A DNA stretch of 12,223 nt from Bremia lactucae. Taxonomy: Eukaryota; Oomycota; Peronosporomycetes; Peronosporales; Peronosporaceae. The stretch is taken from assembly GCF_004359215.1 (NCBI RefSeq), contig NC_090614.1:2964154-2976376 (forward strand), read 5' to 3'. The position numbers and the translations under genes are program-made. Under the pieces are notes generated by a model, which worked only from the letters and a program-made list of their open reading frames with translations, made no database searches and had not been told where the DNA came from. Position 1 is the stretch's first letter; each line of letters starts with the position of its first letter. Of this stretch, positions 1 through 6,399 are shown piece by piece.

Positions 1-1143
1 GGTAGCAAGCTCCACATGTCGACCGCAGATCATCCCCAGACCGATGGCCAAACAGAACGTGCCAATCGGGTCGTGGCGGATGTCTTACGCACTATAGCAA
101 CTCCCAAAGAGTGGAGCAAGCAATTGCCCTTTGTGGAGTTCGCTATAAATAACAGTGTCCACGCCAGTACGGGTGAGACACCGTTTTATATTAACGGACT
201 GCGCCATCCTCGGACGCCAGTCTCGTTTGTGCGCAGCCCGAGTCTTAGTGGGGGAGGGCCCCTCACTATGCTCGGTGCGAAAGAGGGACATAGTTTCGTC
301 AATATGACGATGACCCATGAGGGTATCATCTCAAAGACAGAAACTTGCCCTAGTGACCCTGCCAGTTTAGCAGTGGTCAATAAAACTACGCCTTATGACC
401 GACCTCTTGGCGGTATCATAGGCGAGTTTGATGCTAAAAGCGTGAGCGAGGCTCAACGCTTTGTGGATGAGCGATTAGCCATCACACGTAAAGTCCGTGA
501 CGCAATGGCAAGCGCACAGGACAAGCAAAAAGAATATGCGGACCGAAATGGTCGCAAAAACAATGAACGCTTTAGAGTGGGTGAAAAAGTACTATTAAGT
601 ACTGCTACCCTACCTAAAAATGCAATTTCTGTACTACCTGGAGGTACTACGAAGTTGTTGCCGCGTTTCATTGGGCCCTTTACGGTGGTTGAAGAGGTTG
701 GAGACCTAAATTATAGGCTCACCCTTCCCCCGTATATGAAGACGCACCCCGTATTTTACGTGGGTCGTCTGAAACGGTATGTAGACCCAAATGAGGTCAC
801 ATACCCCCATCTGGTTAAGGAGACCGATGGTGACGCCGACTGTGAGTCGAGCGTCGTTCGGGTGAGGGGGACGGTGAAGGCGAAAAGCTATCAGACCGAT
901 TCCTCCCTCCACGAACAGGACTCGGAGAGCGAGGGACATCACGCGAGTAACGCGGATCCCTCAGCATTATCCTCTCGAAAAGGTCCAAGCGAGTCTTCAG
1001 GCGTTCATAACCCTGACAAACCTTCGCTCGGACATCAACGAGATCCGAGGTCAGTCGTGAGACTTGACTCTCGAGATTCACAATACGTCGTTCAGCAGCG
1101 CTTAATGCATGCGACTGAACGGACGAAGGTAAGGCAGCCGTGA
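1..1143 (+). CDS. Ty3/gypsy integrase, C-terminal half (5' partial, copy 1)
   Basis: This is the end of a retrotransposon polyprotein; the frame is already open at base 1, so the true start lies upstream. At the left is HPQTDGQTERANR (bases 31-69), the hallmark around the catalytic glutamate of the D,D-35-E integrase core; the two aspartates would lie outside the window. After it comes NNSVHASTGETPFYINGL, typical of the core's end, then a helical stretch (about 440-560) and the GPY/F module (GPFTVVEEVGDLNYRL, about 676-720, followed by HPVFYVGRLKRY). From about 790 the frame becomes a low-complexity acidic and serine-rich linker. It stops at a TGA (1141-1143), but the same frame continues into a chromodomain, so this stop is probably a lesion. 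The integrase would insert element cDNA into nuclear DNA. Identification is firm; activity is unlikely with the chromodomain cut off. Confidence 0.92.
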   Translation, partial: GSKLHMSTADHPQTDGQTERANRVVADVLRTIATPKEWSKQLPFVEFAINNSVHASTGETPFYINGLRHPRTPVSFVRSPSLSGGGPLTMLGAKEGHSFVNMTMTHEGIISKTETCPSDPASLAVVNKTTPYDRPLGGIIGEFDAKSVSEAQRFVDERLAITRKVRDAMASAQDKQKEYADRNGRKNNERFRVGEKVLLSTATLPKNAISVLPGGTTKLLPRFIGPFTVVEEVGDLNYRLTLPPYMKTHPVFYVGRLKRYVDPNEVTYPHLVKETDGDADCESSVVRVRGTVKAKSYQTDSSLHEQDSESEGHHASNADPSALSSRKGPSESSGVHNPDKPSLGHQRDPRSVVRLDSRDSQYVVQQRLMHATERTKVRQP

Positions 1144-1180
1144 GTAGGTGGGCGAGATCGCCACTCCTATCGGGCGTCAC
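815..1180 (-). other. Antisense ORF in the integrase linker, coiled-coil plus Arg/Ser-rich
   Basis: A 121-codon minus-strand frame lies opposite the variable linker between the GPY/F module and the chromodomain. Its first half has heptad-like spacing of hydrophobic residues (IVNLESQVSRLTSDLVDV, then more around LDLFERIM). Its second half is rich in Arg, Ser and Pro with an SPSPSPSPERR run and ends RHHRSP. This composition looks more protein-like than the sense linker. However, the ORF begins at GTG rather than ATG, and long antisense ORFs arise by chance in coding DNA. A TGCAG directly precedes it (1185-1181), so it could be a downstream exon of the antisense gene at 2312-1316; that is speculation. 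No family recognised. Confidence 0.3.
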
Positions 1181-1374
1181 CTGCAGTGATGGATGCGGGT
1201 GGGAATCAACGCTTCTTTGTTGGAAGGTTGCTTGCCCACCGCTCCGTGAGGCAAAGGTATCAAATCCTCGTCCAATGGAAAGGTTACCCGAAGAGTTTCA
1301 ACTCTTGGGAACCGATCAATACCCTACGTATTGATGTGCCCGGCTTGATGGCTGCCTATGAAAAGGAGCATTAG
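1144..1374 (+). pseudogene. Chromodomain tail of the copy 1 integrase, separated by an in-frame stop
   Basis: This lies in the same frame as the integrase upstream and resumes directly after the TGA at 1141-1143. It carries a chromodomain: the aromatic FFVGRLLAHR strand, then ILVQWKGYP and FNSWEP, then a C-terminal helix ending in AAYEKEH and TAG at 1372-1374. Chromodomains at the integrase C-terminus define the chromovirus branch of Ty3/gypsy elements and steer integration toward particular chromatin. The core motif is intact. It could be translated only by stop readthrough, or from an internal start such as the ATG at 1189, which I consider unlikely. The TGA is compatible with a CGA-to-TGA transition, but the ancestral codon is unknown. 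Confidence 0.85.
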
Positions 1375-2312
1375 CTGAGGCCTTTTCGCTAGCCTTAAAT
1401 GGACTAGCAGAATCAGCGTTGTGAGAAGAAACAGTGGGTACAGTACCGCCCGTGATTTTTTCCAGACGCAAACGGGCGAAATTAAATCGCTGCGACCGCT
1501 GTTTCATCGCATCGGAATGCGGATGATTGCGGTGCGAGAATTTCGCCTCGTATTGGTTGGGCGTTTCATTTTGAACGCAACACCACCGGGATCTGGAAAA
1601 TACGCCCACGCTATTTTCCCTGACCATTCCATGATTTAAAGACGCCATAATAATTATGTGCGTCTAGAAGAGCGCGCCTAGGAGTGACGCTCTTGACCCG
1701 TTTAAACGAGACAATTTAGATGGAGGGCATCTTTGGAATGCCACCCGTCACATAGCCACGTTCTAAACGACCGGCTTGTGACACCGACTGAGCACGTTAT
1801 CGTGTCGTCGGCGGAGCTTTAGGCTCCAAATTCTCTATGTCAGAACCATTATGGATTATGGTCTGAGCGTAAGGCGTCGTGGTTATACCCAACGGAGAAG
1901 CGGCTGCGCCTTTCTGGGCAGCGCTCTCATTACCTGTCGCTGCGCTTTCCAGCGCAGACGACGAGACAGCATTCGTAAATGCTGCTGTCTCCATGTTGTG
2001 AGCCATGAGAGAAGTTTGGATGGGCAATAATGCGCCATCATCATTCCTCAGAGCTCGATGTCCGCATCACTACTATGAGGTGACGGCAACGGTGTCGACT
2101 CATTGTAGTCGACAATGAGCGACAGATCAACAGCCTCACTGTTAAAGTGGGATGGATCTTTAGCCCTGTTAACGCGACAGCAGCAGTGGCTGTCGGCGTT
2201 CCGACTAAGGCATTGACGCGGCCGGCGAATTAACGCGGCGCGTGCGCTTAGTGTGACGTTGAGTGGGCGTCTTCGCAGACGACCCACCAACGTGGCCCCT
2301 TTTAGGTGGCAT
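1316..2312 (-). pseudogene. Decayed antisense gene between chromodomain and 3' LTR (unrecognised family)
   Basis: The minus strand of this interval contains consecutive protein-like segments in shifting frames. An ATG at 2312 (context CCAAAGATGCC) opens a basic N-terminus starting MPPKRGH with KRTRR, stopped by TAG at 2205. Further segments follow: about 2164-2048 (ends SDADIEL); about 2065-1797 (Ala/Ser-rich, ends PPTTR); the same frame after a TAA, 1796-1611, with GYVTGGIPKMPS and LLDAHNYYGVFKSW; 1635-1504 with GKIAWAYFPDPGGVAFKMKR; and about 1560-1316 with RFNFARLRLEKITGGTVP. Joins need three to four frameshifts and two or three stops, so the present copy looks dead unless introns explain some breaks. 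The tail overlaps the chromodomain end by 59 bp, tail to tail. Element-borne antisense ORFs at this position are known in plant Tat-lineage gypsy elements. A nested fragment of another element in reverse orientation is the main alternative. Confidence 0.55.
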
Positions 2313-2430
2313 CTTTGGCACCGTGTATGGAAACACGTGCGCTAGAGTGATTGAGTGAACTAGCGGCGCATAAAGCTGCTTGCAGCTCATCTCTCCTCTT
2401 TTACGAATTAAAAAATGTAATTTTTTTCTT

Positions 2431-2443
2431 AAAGGGGGGATGG
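2431..2443 (+). other. Polypurine tract of copy 1
   Basis: The purine-only run AAAGGGGGGATGG sits immediately before the LTR start at 2444 and is preceded by a T-rich stretch (2421-2430). This is the expected arrangement for the plus-strand DNA primer of an LTR retrotransposon, and it fixes the LTR's left boundary. Confidence 0.8.
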
Positions 2444-2975
2444 TGTAACGGGCTAAAGTTGCCCTAATGCCACACAGTCCCCATTAAGTACATTTGGTAC
2501 TTAAGGGGATGGTCAATTACTAAATAATAGTAACTAGACCCAGTTTTAGGGTGTGGTTCACATTTGTGACCAACCCTTGTGTATGAGATGCACATGGGTG
2601 TATTCACATTAGGAGGGATGACGCCCAGCGTCATCCGTTACGCGAGGTATCTAGAAAGATACACTCGCAATACATATTAAGTGGTATCTATAGAGATGAC
2701 ATTTTTTTTTGGTAAAAATAGGTATTTATATTTAATACGATTAAATATAAATCAATCTGAAAACTTCTTCCTACTTGGTAAGTGCGCACGAGGAGCCGGA
2801 TTACCGCTCCCGTGACGACACTTAACCAGAGTACTTAGTGTGTTGGGTGAGGTCGCTTACGCGCCCACCACAACTACCTCACTGCACGCAAGAGAAGCAG
2901 GTTGAACCGCTTCCTCGCTGCTCTAAGGTGTGTGTCTAAGTAGAGCGTGGCCGAATTACGACGTGCTCGCCTACA
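2444..2975 (+). repeat. 3' LTR of copy 1 (right end inferred)
   Basis: The LTR begins TGTAACGGGC directly after the polypurine tract. The right end is inferred from a TACA at 2972-2975, giving TGTA...TACA ends and a length near 530 bp; an end at 2977 or 2979 (further CA steps) is equally possible. The partner 5' LTR lies outside the window, so neither ends nor target-site duplication can be checked. The left half is packed with inverted repeats: 2479-2508, 2616-2636 (8-bp arms), 2647-2662, and 2724-2752 (13-bp A/T arms around a 3-nt loop). Confidence 0.75.
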
Positions 2976-3519
2976 CACATGGCAGACGGAAAAGCTTTCC
3001 CTACATGGGCAATCTTTAAGAAAAAAATACGCTTCAATCAGATATTAAACCTTGTATCCAATCAATATATACCACCTCTGTAGATGTGCATCCCTACATT
3101 GCGAGCGTACTATTCTGAATACCTCGGATCTTAGATGACGCTAGTCGTTATCCCGTTCAATGTGATGCACCTATGTGCATCACATACAGGTAACTTTGTG
3201 CACCACACTTAAGTGGCAGGTCTTAAGTACTTCACATATCCCATAAGGTACGTAAGCTATTCTTAACGGGTTTTCTTATCTAGCCAGAGAGCACGTCTTT
3301 TCAAATATCAGCTGCTATTACCAACAAACAAAATCTTTTTAATTCTCAAACATCTTTACCAAAAAATTTGAAGCACTTCCACCAAAATAATTTTTACTTA
3401 AAACTTGACAATCCGCATTACTTTTTACGAACATGCAAGAAGCATTACACTTAAAGCAATTAGTGTTCAGACGGTCCTTAGACTACTAATTTCTGAAAAA
3501 TATACTTGTCACAAAGCTC
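2976..3519. other. Intergenic stretch with strong inverted repeats, no gene seen
   Basis: No open frame of note occurs on either strand. There are two near-adjacent perfect inverted repeats: TGTGATGCAC/GTGCATCACA with a 4-nt loop (3161-3184) and ACTTAAG/CTTAAGT with an 8-nt loop (3207-3228). Their style resembles the hairpins in the neighbouring LTRs, so this may be an eroded LTR of another family. I see no clear LTR termini. From about 3300 the sequence is A/T-rich and featureless. Confidence 0.4.
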
Positions 3520-4081
3520 TTAAATATGTACACTTGCTCGCATCCTTCTGTTGAACTCAAAAGGGGCTATTGAGGTTAAAAAAATAGCGCGTAAGCGTAC
3601 CAAAAGACTTGTCAGACAAATAAAAATACTTGCATCGCTGTTGTCGAACATGCCATAAGCTATGCACATTAGGTTATTGCCAAGATGCCACCTGTCTGGA
3701 ACAAAGAGGCTAAATAGCGAAAACGATGACTCCTGCTGCAACGCCGCGGTCACTGGATTGTGCACAGGATTAGCGACGTAAGTCACGCAATTGTGATCCA
3801 TGTGGTTTACAGCACTCAAATTGGTGGCACACCCTTTACCATCTTTATCGATACGACAAATCACTGAAAAGGTAAGTTTGGACTATCCCAACCGGCTTTT
3901 AACCGTACATGTTGTATGCTGTATCTTCCGCTGCTAAAGAGACACAACACATGGCAATGAAATCATCATAACACTTGGAGTTGTTGCATGACCACATCTC
4001 ATTACCAAACTTGCACTCGACTTGAGTAATTCTGTTACGTGCAACCTTTCCAACTTCATCCCAATTTCCAACACGCACCAA
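3520..4081 (-). pseudogene. Possible cysteine-rich hypothetical protein fragment, two exons
   Basis: Two adjoining minus-strand open frames look protein-like. The upstream frame (4081-3899) contains VECKFGNEMWSCNNSKCYDD and a CC pair before LAAEDTAYNMY. The downstream frame (3864-3520) begins ICRIDKDGKGCATNL and HNCVTYV. A 40-nt interval from GTTAAA to CTTTTCAG lies between them, and removing it would join the frames in phase (a split valine codon), giving eight cysteines within roughly 70 residues. The intron would be unusually short and its donor is weak. The upstream frame opens with TTG, not ATG, and further upstream it runs into the oppositely oriented glycine-rich gene, so the 5' end is missing or the fragment is old. 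No family recognised. The last 50 residues look less convincing. Confidence 0.3.
4054..4069 (+). promoter_or_regulatory. Oomycete-type initiator plus flanking promoter motif
   Basis: CTTCATCCCAATTTCC resembles the oomycete core promoter, an Inr-like TCATYY followed by a CAWTTT flanking element, with slightly shorter internal spacing than the consensus. It lies 12 nt before the ATG at 4081, so transcription would start near 4057 with a leader of about 25 nt. This supports 4081 as the start of the glycine-rich gene. The motif match is seen; its function is inferred from the family consensus. Confidence 0.6.
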
Positions 4082-5073
4082 TGCTATCGAGCAAGACTTT
4101 CATCAAAATTCTTACAGTGGCAGTCGCGCTGTCAGCATATTCGGATCACGTCAATCGTGCGCATGCTGCGGAATGTACGATGACGTACGAAGCAAATGAC
4201 TCGATTCCAACCGGTCCGATAATTGCTTCCTCCATGTCCAACACGCAATCCGCGCCGAATCTTTTGGATGCAACCAACGAGATCCTACCTGTTGCATATG
4301 GCCCAAACAAAATCAGCGCTACCACTAACGCAACCAAGGACACGATTCTTTTATCAAACGATGATCGTGTTGATGCTCATTCCGGCGCCGGCGGTAACGT
4401 CGATATCAATGAAGATACTGGCCGTGCTGGAGACGTCGACGTTCGTAAAAATGCCGGAGACGCATCTATTGTAACGAGTGCTGATCATGAAAAGGATGCT
4501 GGTTTTAGCGTGGGTGTCGGGCTTGGTGGAAGCCTACGTCTTGGAAAAGAATTTAGCATTGGCGCCAGCCTTGGTGGTAGCGTCGAACATGATAAAGAGG
4601 TCGGACTGGGTGGCAACGTAAAATTAAGCTGGGGTGTTGGCCTCGGTGGCGGCGCTGGATTGAATGAAAGCATTGATCATAGTGACATTGACGGTTTTCA
4701 CGGCGATACCGAAATTGGTGATGGCGTTGGTGTTGGTGGCGGTACCAATAGTAGCGATGTCGGCGATGATGACAGTGTCGAACTGGACGAAAGTGTCGGA
4801 ATTAAAAGCGGTGCCGGGCATGATGGCGTATTTGCACATGATAGTGGCATTCGCGTTGGTGGCGGGGTGGGACTTGCTGGAAATGTTGGCATCGATGGTG
4901 GGGCCGAACTTGGTGGCACTGCCGACAGTGATGATGGTATCGGCATAGGTGGAAGTGTCGGAGTTGGCGGCAGCGTCGGACTAAATGGCGTCGGATTTGA
5001 TGGTGGTGTCGGCATTGGTGGCAGAATCGGTCTTGGTGGCGATGTTGGTAGGCGGCGGTGTCGGATTTCATGA
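4081..5073 (+). CDS. Secreted glycine-rich repeat protein (frame ends early by frameshift)
   Basis: The ATG at 4081 opens 330 codons. The start is chosen for its promoter motif just upstream and because it begins a signal peptide: MLSSK, a hydrophobic core FIKILTVAVALSAY, and an AHA-A cleavage context near residues 28-29. A mixed polar region of about 100 residues follows, with a possible small acidic cluster. From about residue 140 come Gly-rich imperfect hexapeptides of the VGxGGx type (VGLGGS, IGGSVG), interspersed with acidic blocks such as VGDDDSVELDESVG. The product is probably secreted, as a cell-wall, matrix or host-interface protein; function is unknown. No RxLR or dEER motif is seen after the signal peptide. 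The last residues (RRRCRIS) are out of register, and the repeat continues in another frame (see 5047-5407), so a two-base loss near 5050 probably truncates an ORF of about 440 codons. Confidence 0.75.
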   Translation: MLSSKTFIKILTVAVALSAYSDHVNRAHAAECTMTYEANDSIPTGPIIASSMSNTQSAPNLLDATNEILPVAYGPNKISATTNATKDTILLSNDDRVDAHSGAGGNVDINEDTGRAGDVDVRKNAGDASIVTSADHEKDAGFSVGVGLGGSLRLGKEFSIGASLGGSVEHDKEVGLGGNVKLSWGVGLGGGAGLNESIDHSDIDGFHGDTEIGDGVGVGGGTNSSDVGDDDSVELDESVGIKSGAGHDGVFAHDSGIRVGGGVGLAGNVGIDGGAELGGTADSDDGIGIGGSVGVGGSVGLNGVGFDGGVGIGGRIGLGGDVGRRRCRIS

Positions 5074-5305
5074 TGTCGGACTTGGCGGTGGACTTGATGG
5101 GGGGGTCGGCATTGGTGGGGGTGTCGGACTCGGTTGGGGTGTCGGATTCGATAGTGGTGTTGGCATCGGTGGTAGAGTCGGCCTTAAAGGCGGTGCTGGC
5201 ATAGGTGACGGCGTCGGACTTCATGATGTCGGATTTGGCGGTGGCGTCGAACTTGATGGTGGTGTCGGACTTGGTGGGGGTGTCGGACCTGGTGGGGGTG
5301 TAGAC
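4500..5305 (+). repeat. Minisatellite-like 18-bp unit array coding the Gly-rich hexapeptides
   Basis: The DNA consists of diverged units close to GTCGGxxTTGGTGGxGGT. Units are heterogeneous at the left and more homogeneous toward 5100-5300, where a larger block recurs: a segment with CATGATGTCGGACTTGGCGG near 5068-5090 is matched near 5222-5245. This suggests recent slippage or unequal exchange at the 3' end. The array creates long spurious minus-strand frames. Confidence 0.75.
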
Positions 5306-5407
5306 CATAGAAAGCTTGGTGAAAGTGGTGGTATTTCCGAGATGCCGACTAGTGGTGGTCTTGCCAGCTTTTCCCGCCGTCTACGCCGCAACCTTGGCGT
5401 TCAGTAA
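5047..5407 (+). pseudogene. Out-of-frame C-terminal part of the glycine-rich protein
   Basis: The +1-shifted frame continues the repeat without interruption (GGVGFHDVGLGGG, GVGLGGGVGPGGG), then leaves it for a distinct tail with SEMPTSGG and a basic end, SFSRRLRRNLGVQ, before TAA at 5405-5407. A unique non-repeat tail right after the repeat argues that this was the genuine C-terminus of the gene starting at 4081. The hexapeptide register across the break fits loss of two bases better than gain of one. Sequencing error or length polymorphism in this repeat is a real alternative. An intron could also bridge the frames, but no convincing donor and acceptor pair is evident. Confidence 0.65.
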
Positions 5408-5412
5408 ATTCT

Positions 5413-5418
5413 AATAAA
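5413..5418 (+). terminator. AATAAA polyadenylation-type signal
   Basis: AATAAA occurs 5 nt after the TAA of the glycine-rich gene's C-terminal frame, consistent with a short 3' UTR, although closer to the stop than is usual. Oomycete genes do not strictly need this hexamer, so the functional claim is tentative. Confidence 0.35.
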
Positions 5419-5875
5419 TGGAGTCGATCCGTTTACATTCTCGTGACCGTTATCAAGCGTGGTTTTCGACCGTGTTGTACATCGTCTTTTTAACTAAAGC
5501 TGCCGAATGCAGAGCTTATAAAGTTGTTGCAATTAACCCATATTTGCTATCATACTCTACTTTGCAAAAAAGCCAATTCCGGTTCTTCCTACAATTCATT
5601 ATAATATGGGCGGCCACACTTGCATTTAGGCTTATAATAAAGTAAGAGCAGATTGGATAGATATGTTAAAAGTGTGGATTACACTCAAGATAGGGAGGTG
5701 TCGAATACACTTGTAAATGAAGCCCACACTTTTAGGACTCAGTTACGAAAACCAGTAGTTTCAGTTTAAATGAATGTGTATTTGAACAGTTTCGCCTTTT
5801 GATTCGCGAAAACAACATCTAGAGAAAACAAAATGAATACATATTTTATAATGGAATATTGTCGACTGCATGAAG
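5419..5875. other. A/T-rich spacer, no supported gene
   Basis: The stretch contains a 75-codon open frame beginning inside the AATAAA (5418-5645), with hydrophobic content near its end, but no promoter motif or family resemblance. The rest is A/T-rich with many stops. I read it as 3' flank of the glycine-rich gene up to the repeat at 5876. Confidence 0.5.
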
Positions 5876-6302
5876 TGTAACGGGGCACTACTGACTTGTA
5901 CTGCTTCAGTACAAGTCCACTTCGCACTGCCTCAGTGCGAGTGGTGCCTCACGTCACTTCACGTACACTAGTACGTGCAGAGGAAGACTCTCTAAAGAGG
6001 GTAAACTAATAACTGTGTTAATATAATTAAGTATTTCTTTGTCTATCTACTTAATTGTAACGGTGCACTGCGACTTGTACTGTTTCAGTACAAGTCGTCT
6101 TCATCTGTCTTTCTCTTTGCGCGCGTCCAGCGCTGACTGGATCGCGTAGAAAGTAGATATAATGGGCTCAATCTACCAATGGATAAGCTTTTAGAATATT
6201 ACCATGTAAAGTAATATTCTCCAAATATTATCTACCTTTTAGATAATATATCAATTAACAACCTTTAAGTGTTAATTTCATGTAACGATAAACCCCGTTA
6301 CA
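5876..6302 (+). repeat. LTR-like repeat bounded by a perfect 10-bp inverted terminal repeat
   Basis: The element starts TGTAACGGGG (5876-5885) and ends CCCCGTTACA (6293-6302), exact reverse complements and typical LTR termini. The flanks are TGAAG on the left and CGAAA on the right, so there is no clear target-site duplication, and no TGG-type primer-binding site follows 6302. It is therefore either an old solo LTR or a rearranged LTR. Its first 40 or so bases are largely repeated at 6057, and the body is a chain of perfect hairpins (see findings). It shares the TGTAACGGG start with the LTR at 2444 but not the internal sequence. Confidence 0.7.
6057..6097 (+). repeat. Second copy of the LTR start inside the 5876-6302 repeat
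   Basis: TGTAACGGTGCACTG followed by a GACTTGTACTG/CAGTACAAGTC hairpin closely matches 5876-5917 with a few differences. The downstream sequences then diverge. This marks either a tandem partial LTR (units 5876-6056 and 6057-6302) or an internal duplication. Confidence 0.6.
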
Positions 6303-6399
6303 CGAAAGGCGACCGGGGTAGCTATCTTCATATAACTACAGTGTCGCACAAACATCTATCTAATTAAGATTTAATTGACCATTTACCTTCGCTTCAGTA

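Noticed and set aside
3868..3876. Plus-strand GGTAAGT resembling a perfect splice donor
   Set aside because: There is no plus-strand coding frame on either side, so it is likely chance.
4039..4080. Upstream GTG start for the glycine-rich protein
   Set aside because: It would place 14 residues before the signal peptide and start upstream of the inferred transcription start; the ATG at 4081 fits better.
4081..4200. RxLR-type effector after the signal peptide
   Set aside because: No RxLR or dEER motif is seen in the first 100 residues; the RRLRR near the C-terminus is in the wrong place.
4698..5015. 105-codon minus-strand Pro/Thr-rich ORF
   Set aside because: It is the antisense of GGT/GGC-rich codons in the glycine-rich gene, with no independent support.
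4802..5308. 168-codon minus-strand ORF rich in Ser, Thr, Asp and His
   Set aside because: It is a shadow of the 18-bp repeat array on the opposite strand; its repeated composition follows directly from the glycine codons.
5418..5645. 75-codon plus-strand ORF with a hydrophobic end
   Set aside because: It starts inside the AATAAA after the glycine-rich gene, has no promoter motif or recognisable family, and lies in A/T-rich DNA.
5876..6302. CRISPR-like or tRNA-like interpretation of the hairpin series
   Set aside because: The hairpins differ in sequence and spacing with no regular repeat-spacer unit, and no tRNA arms are found; the termini are LTR-like.
6303..6330. Primer-binding site after the repeat at 5876-6302
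   Set aside because: The sequence after 6302 begins CGAAAGGCG, not the TGG complementary to tRNA CCA ends.
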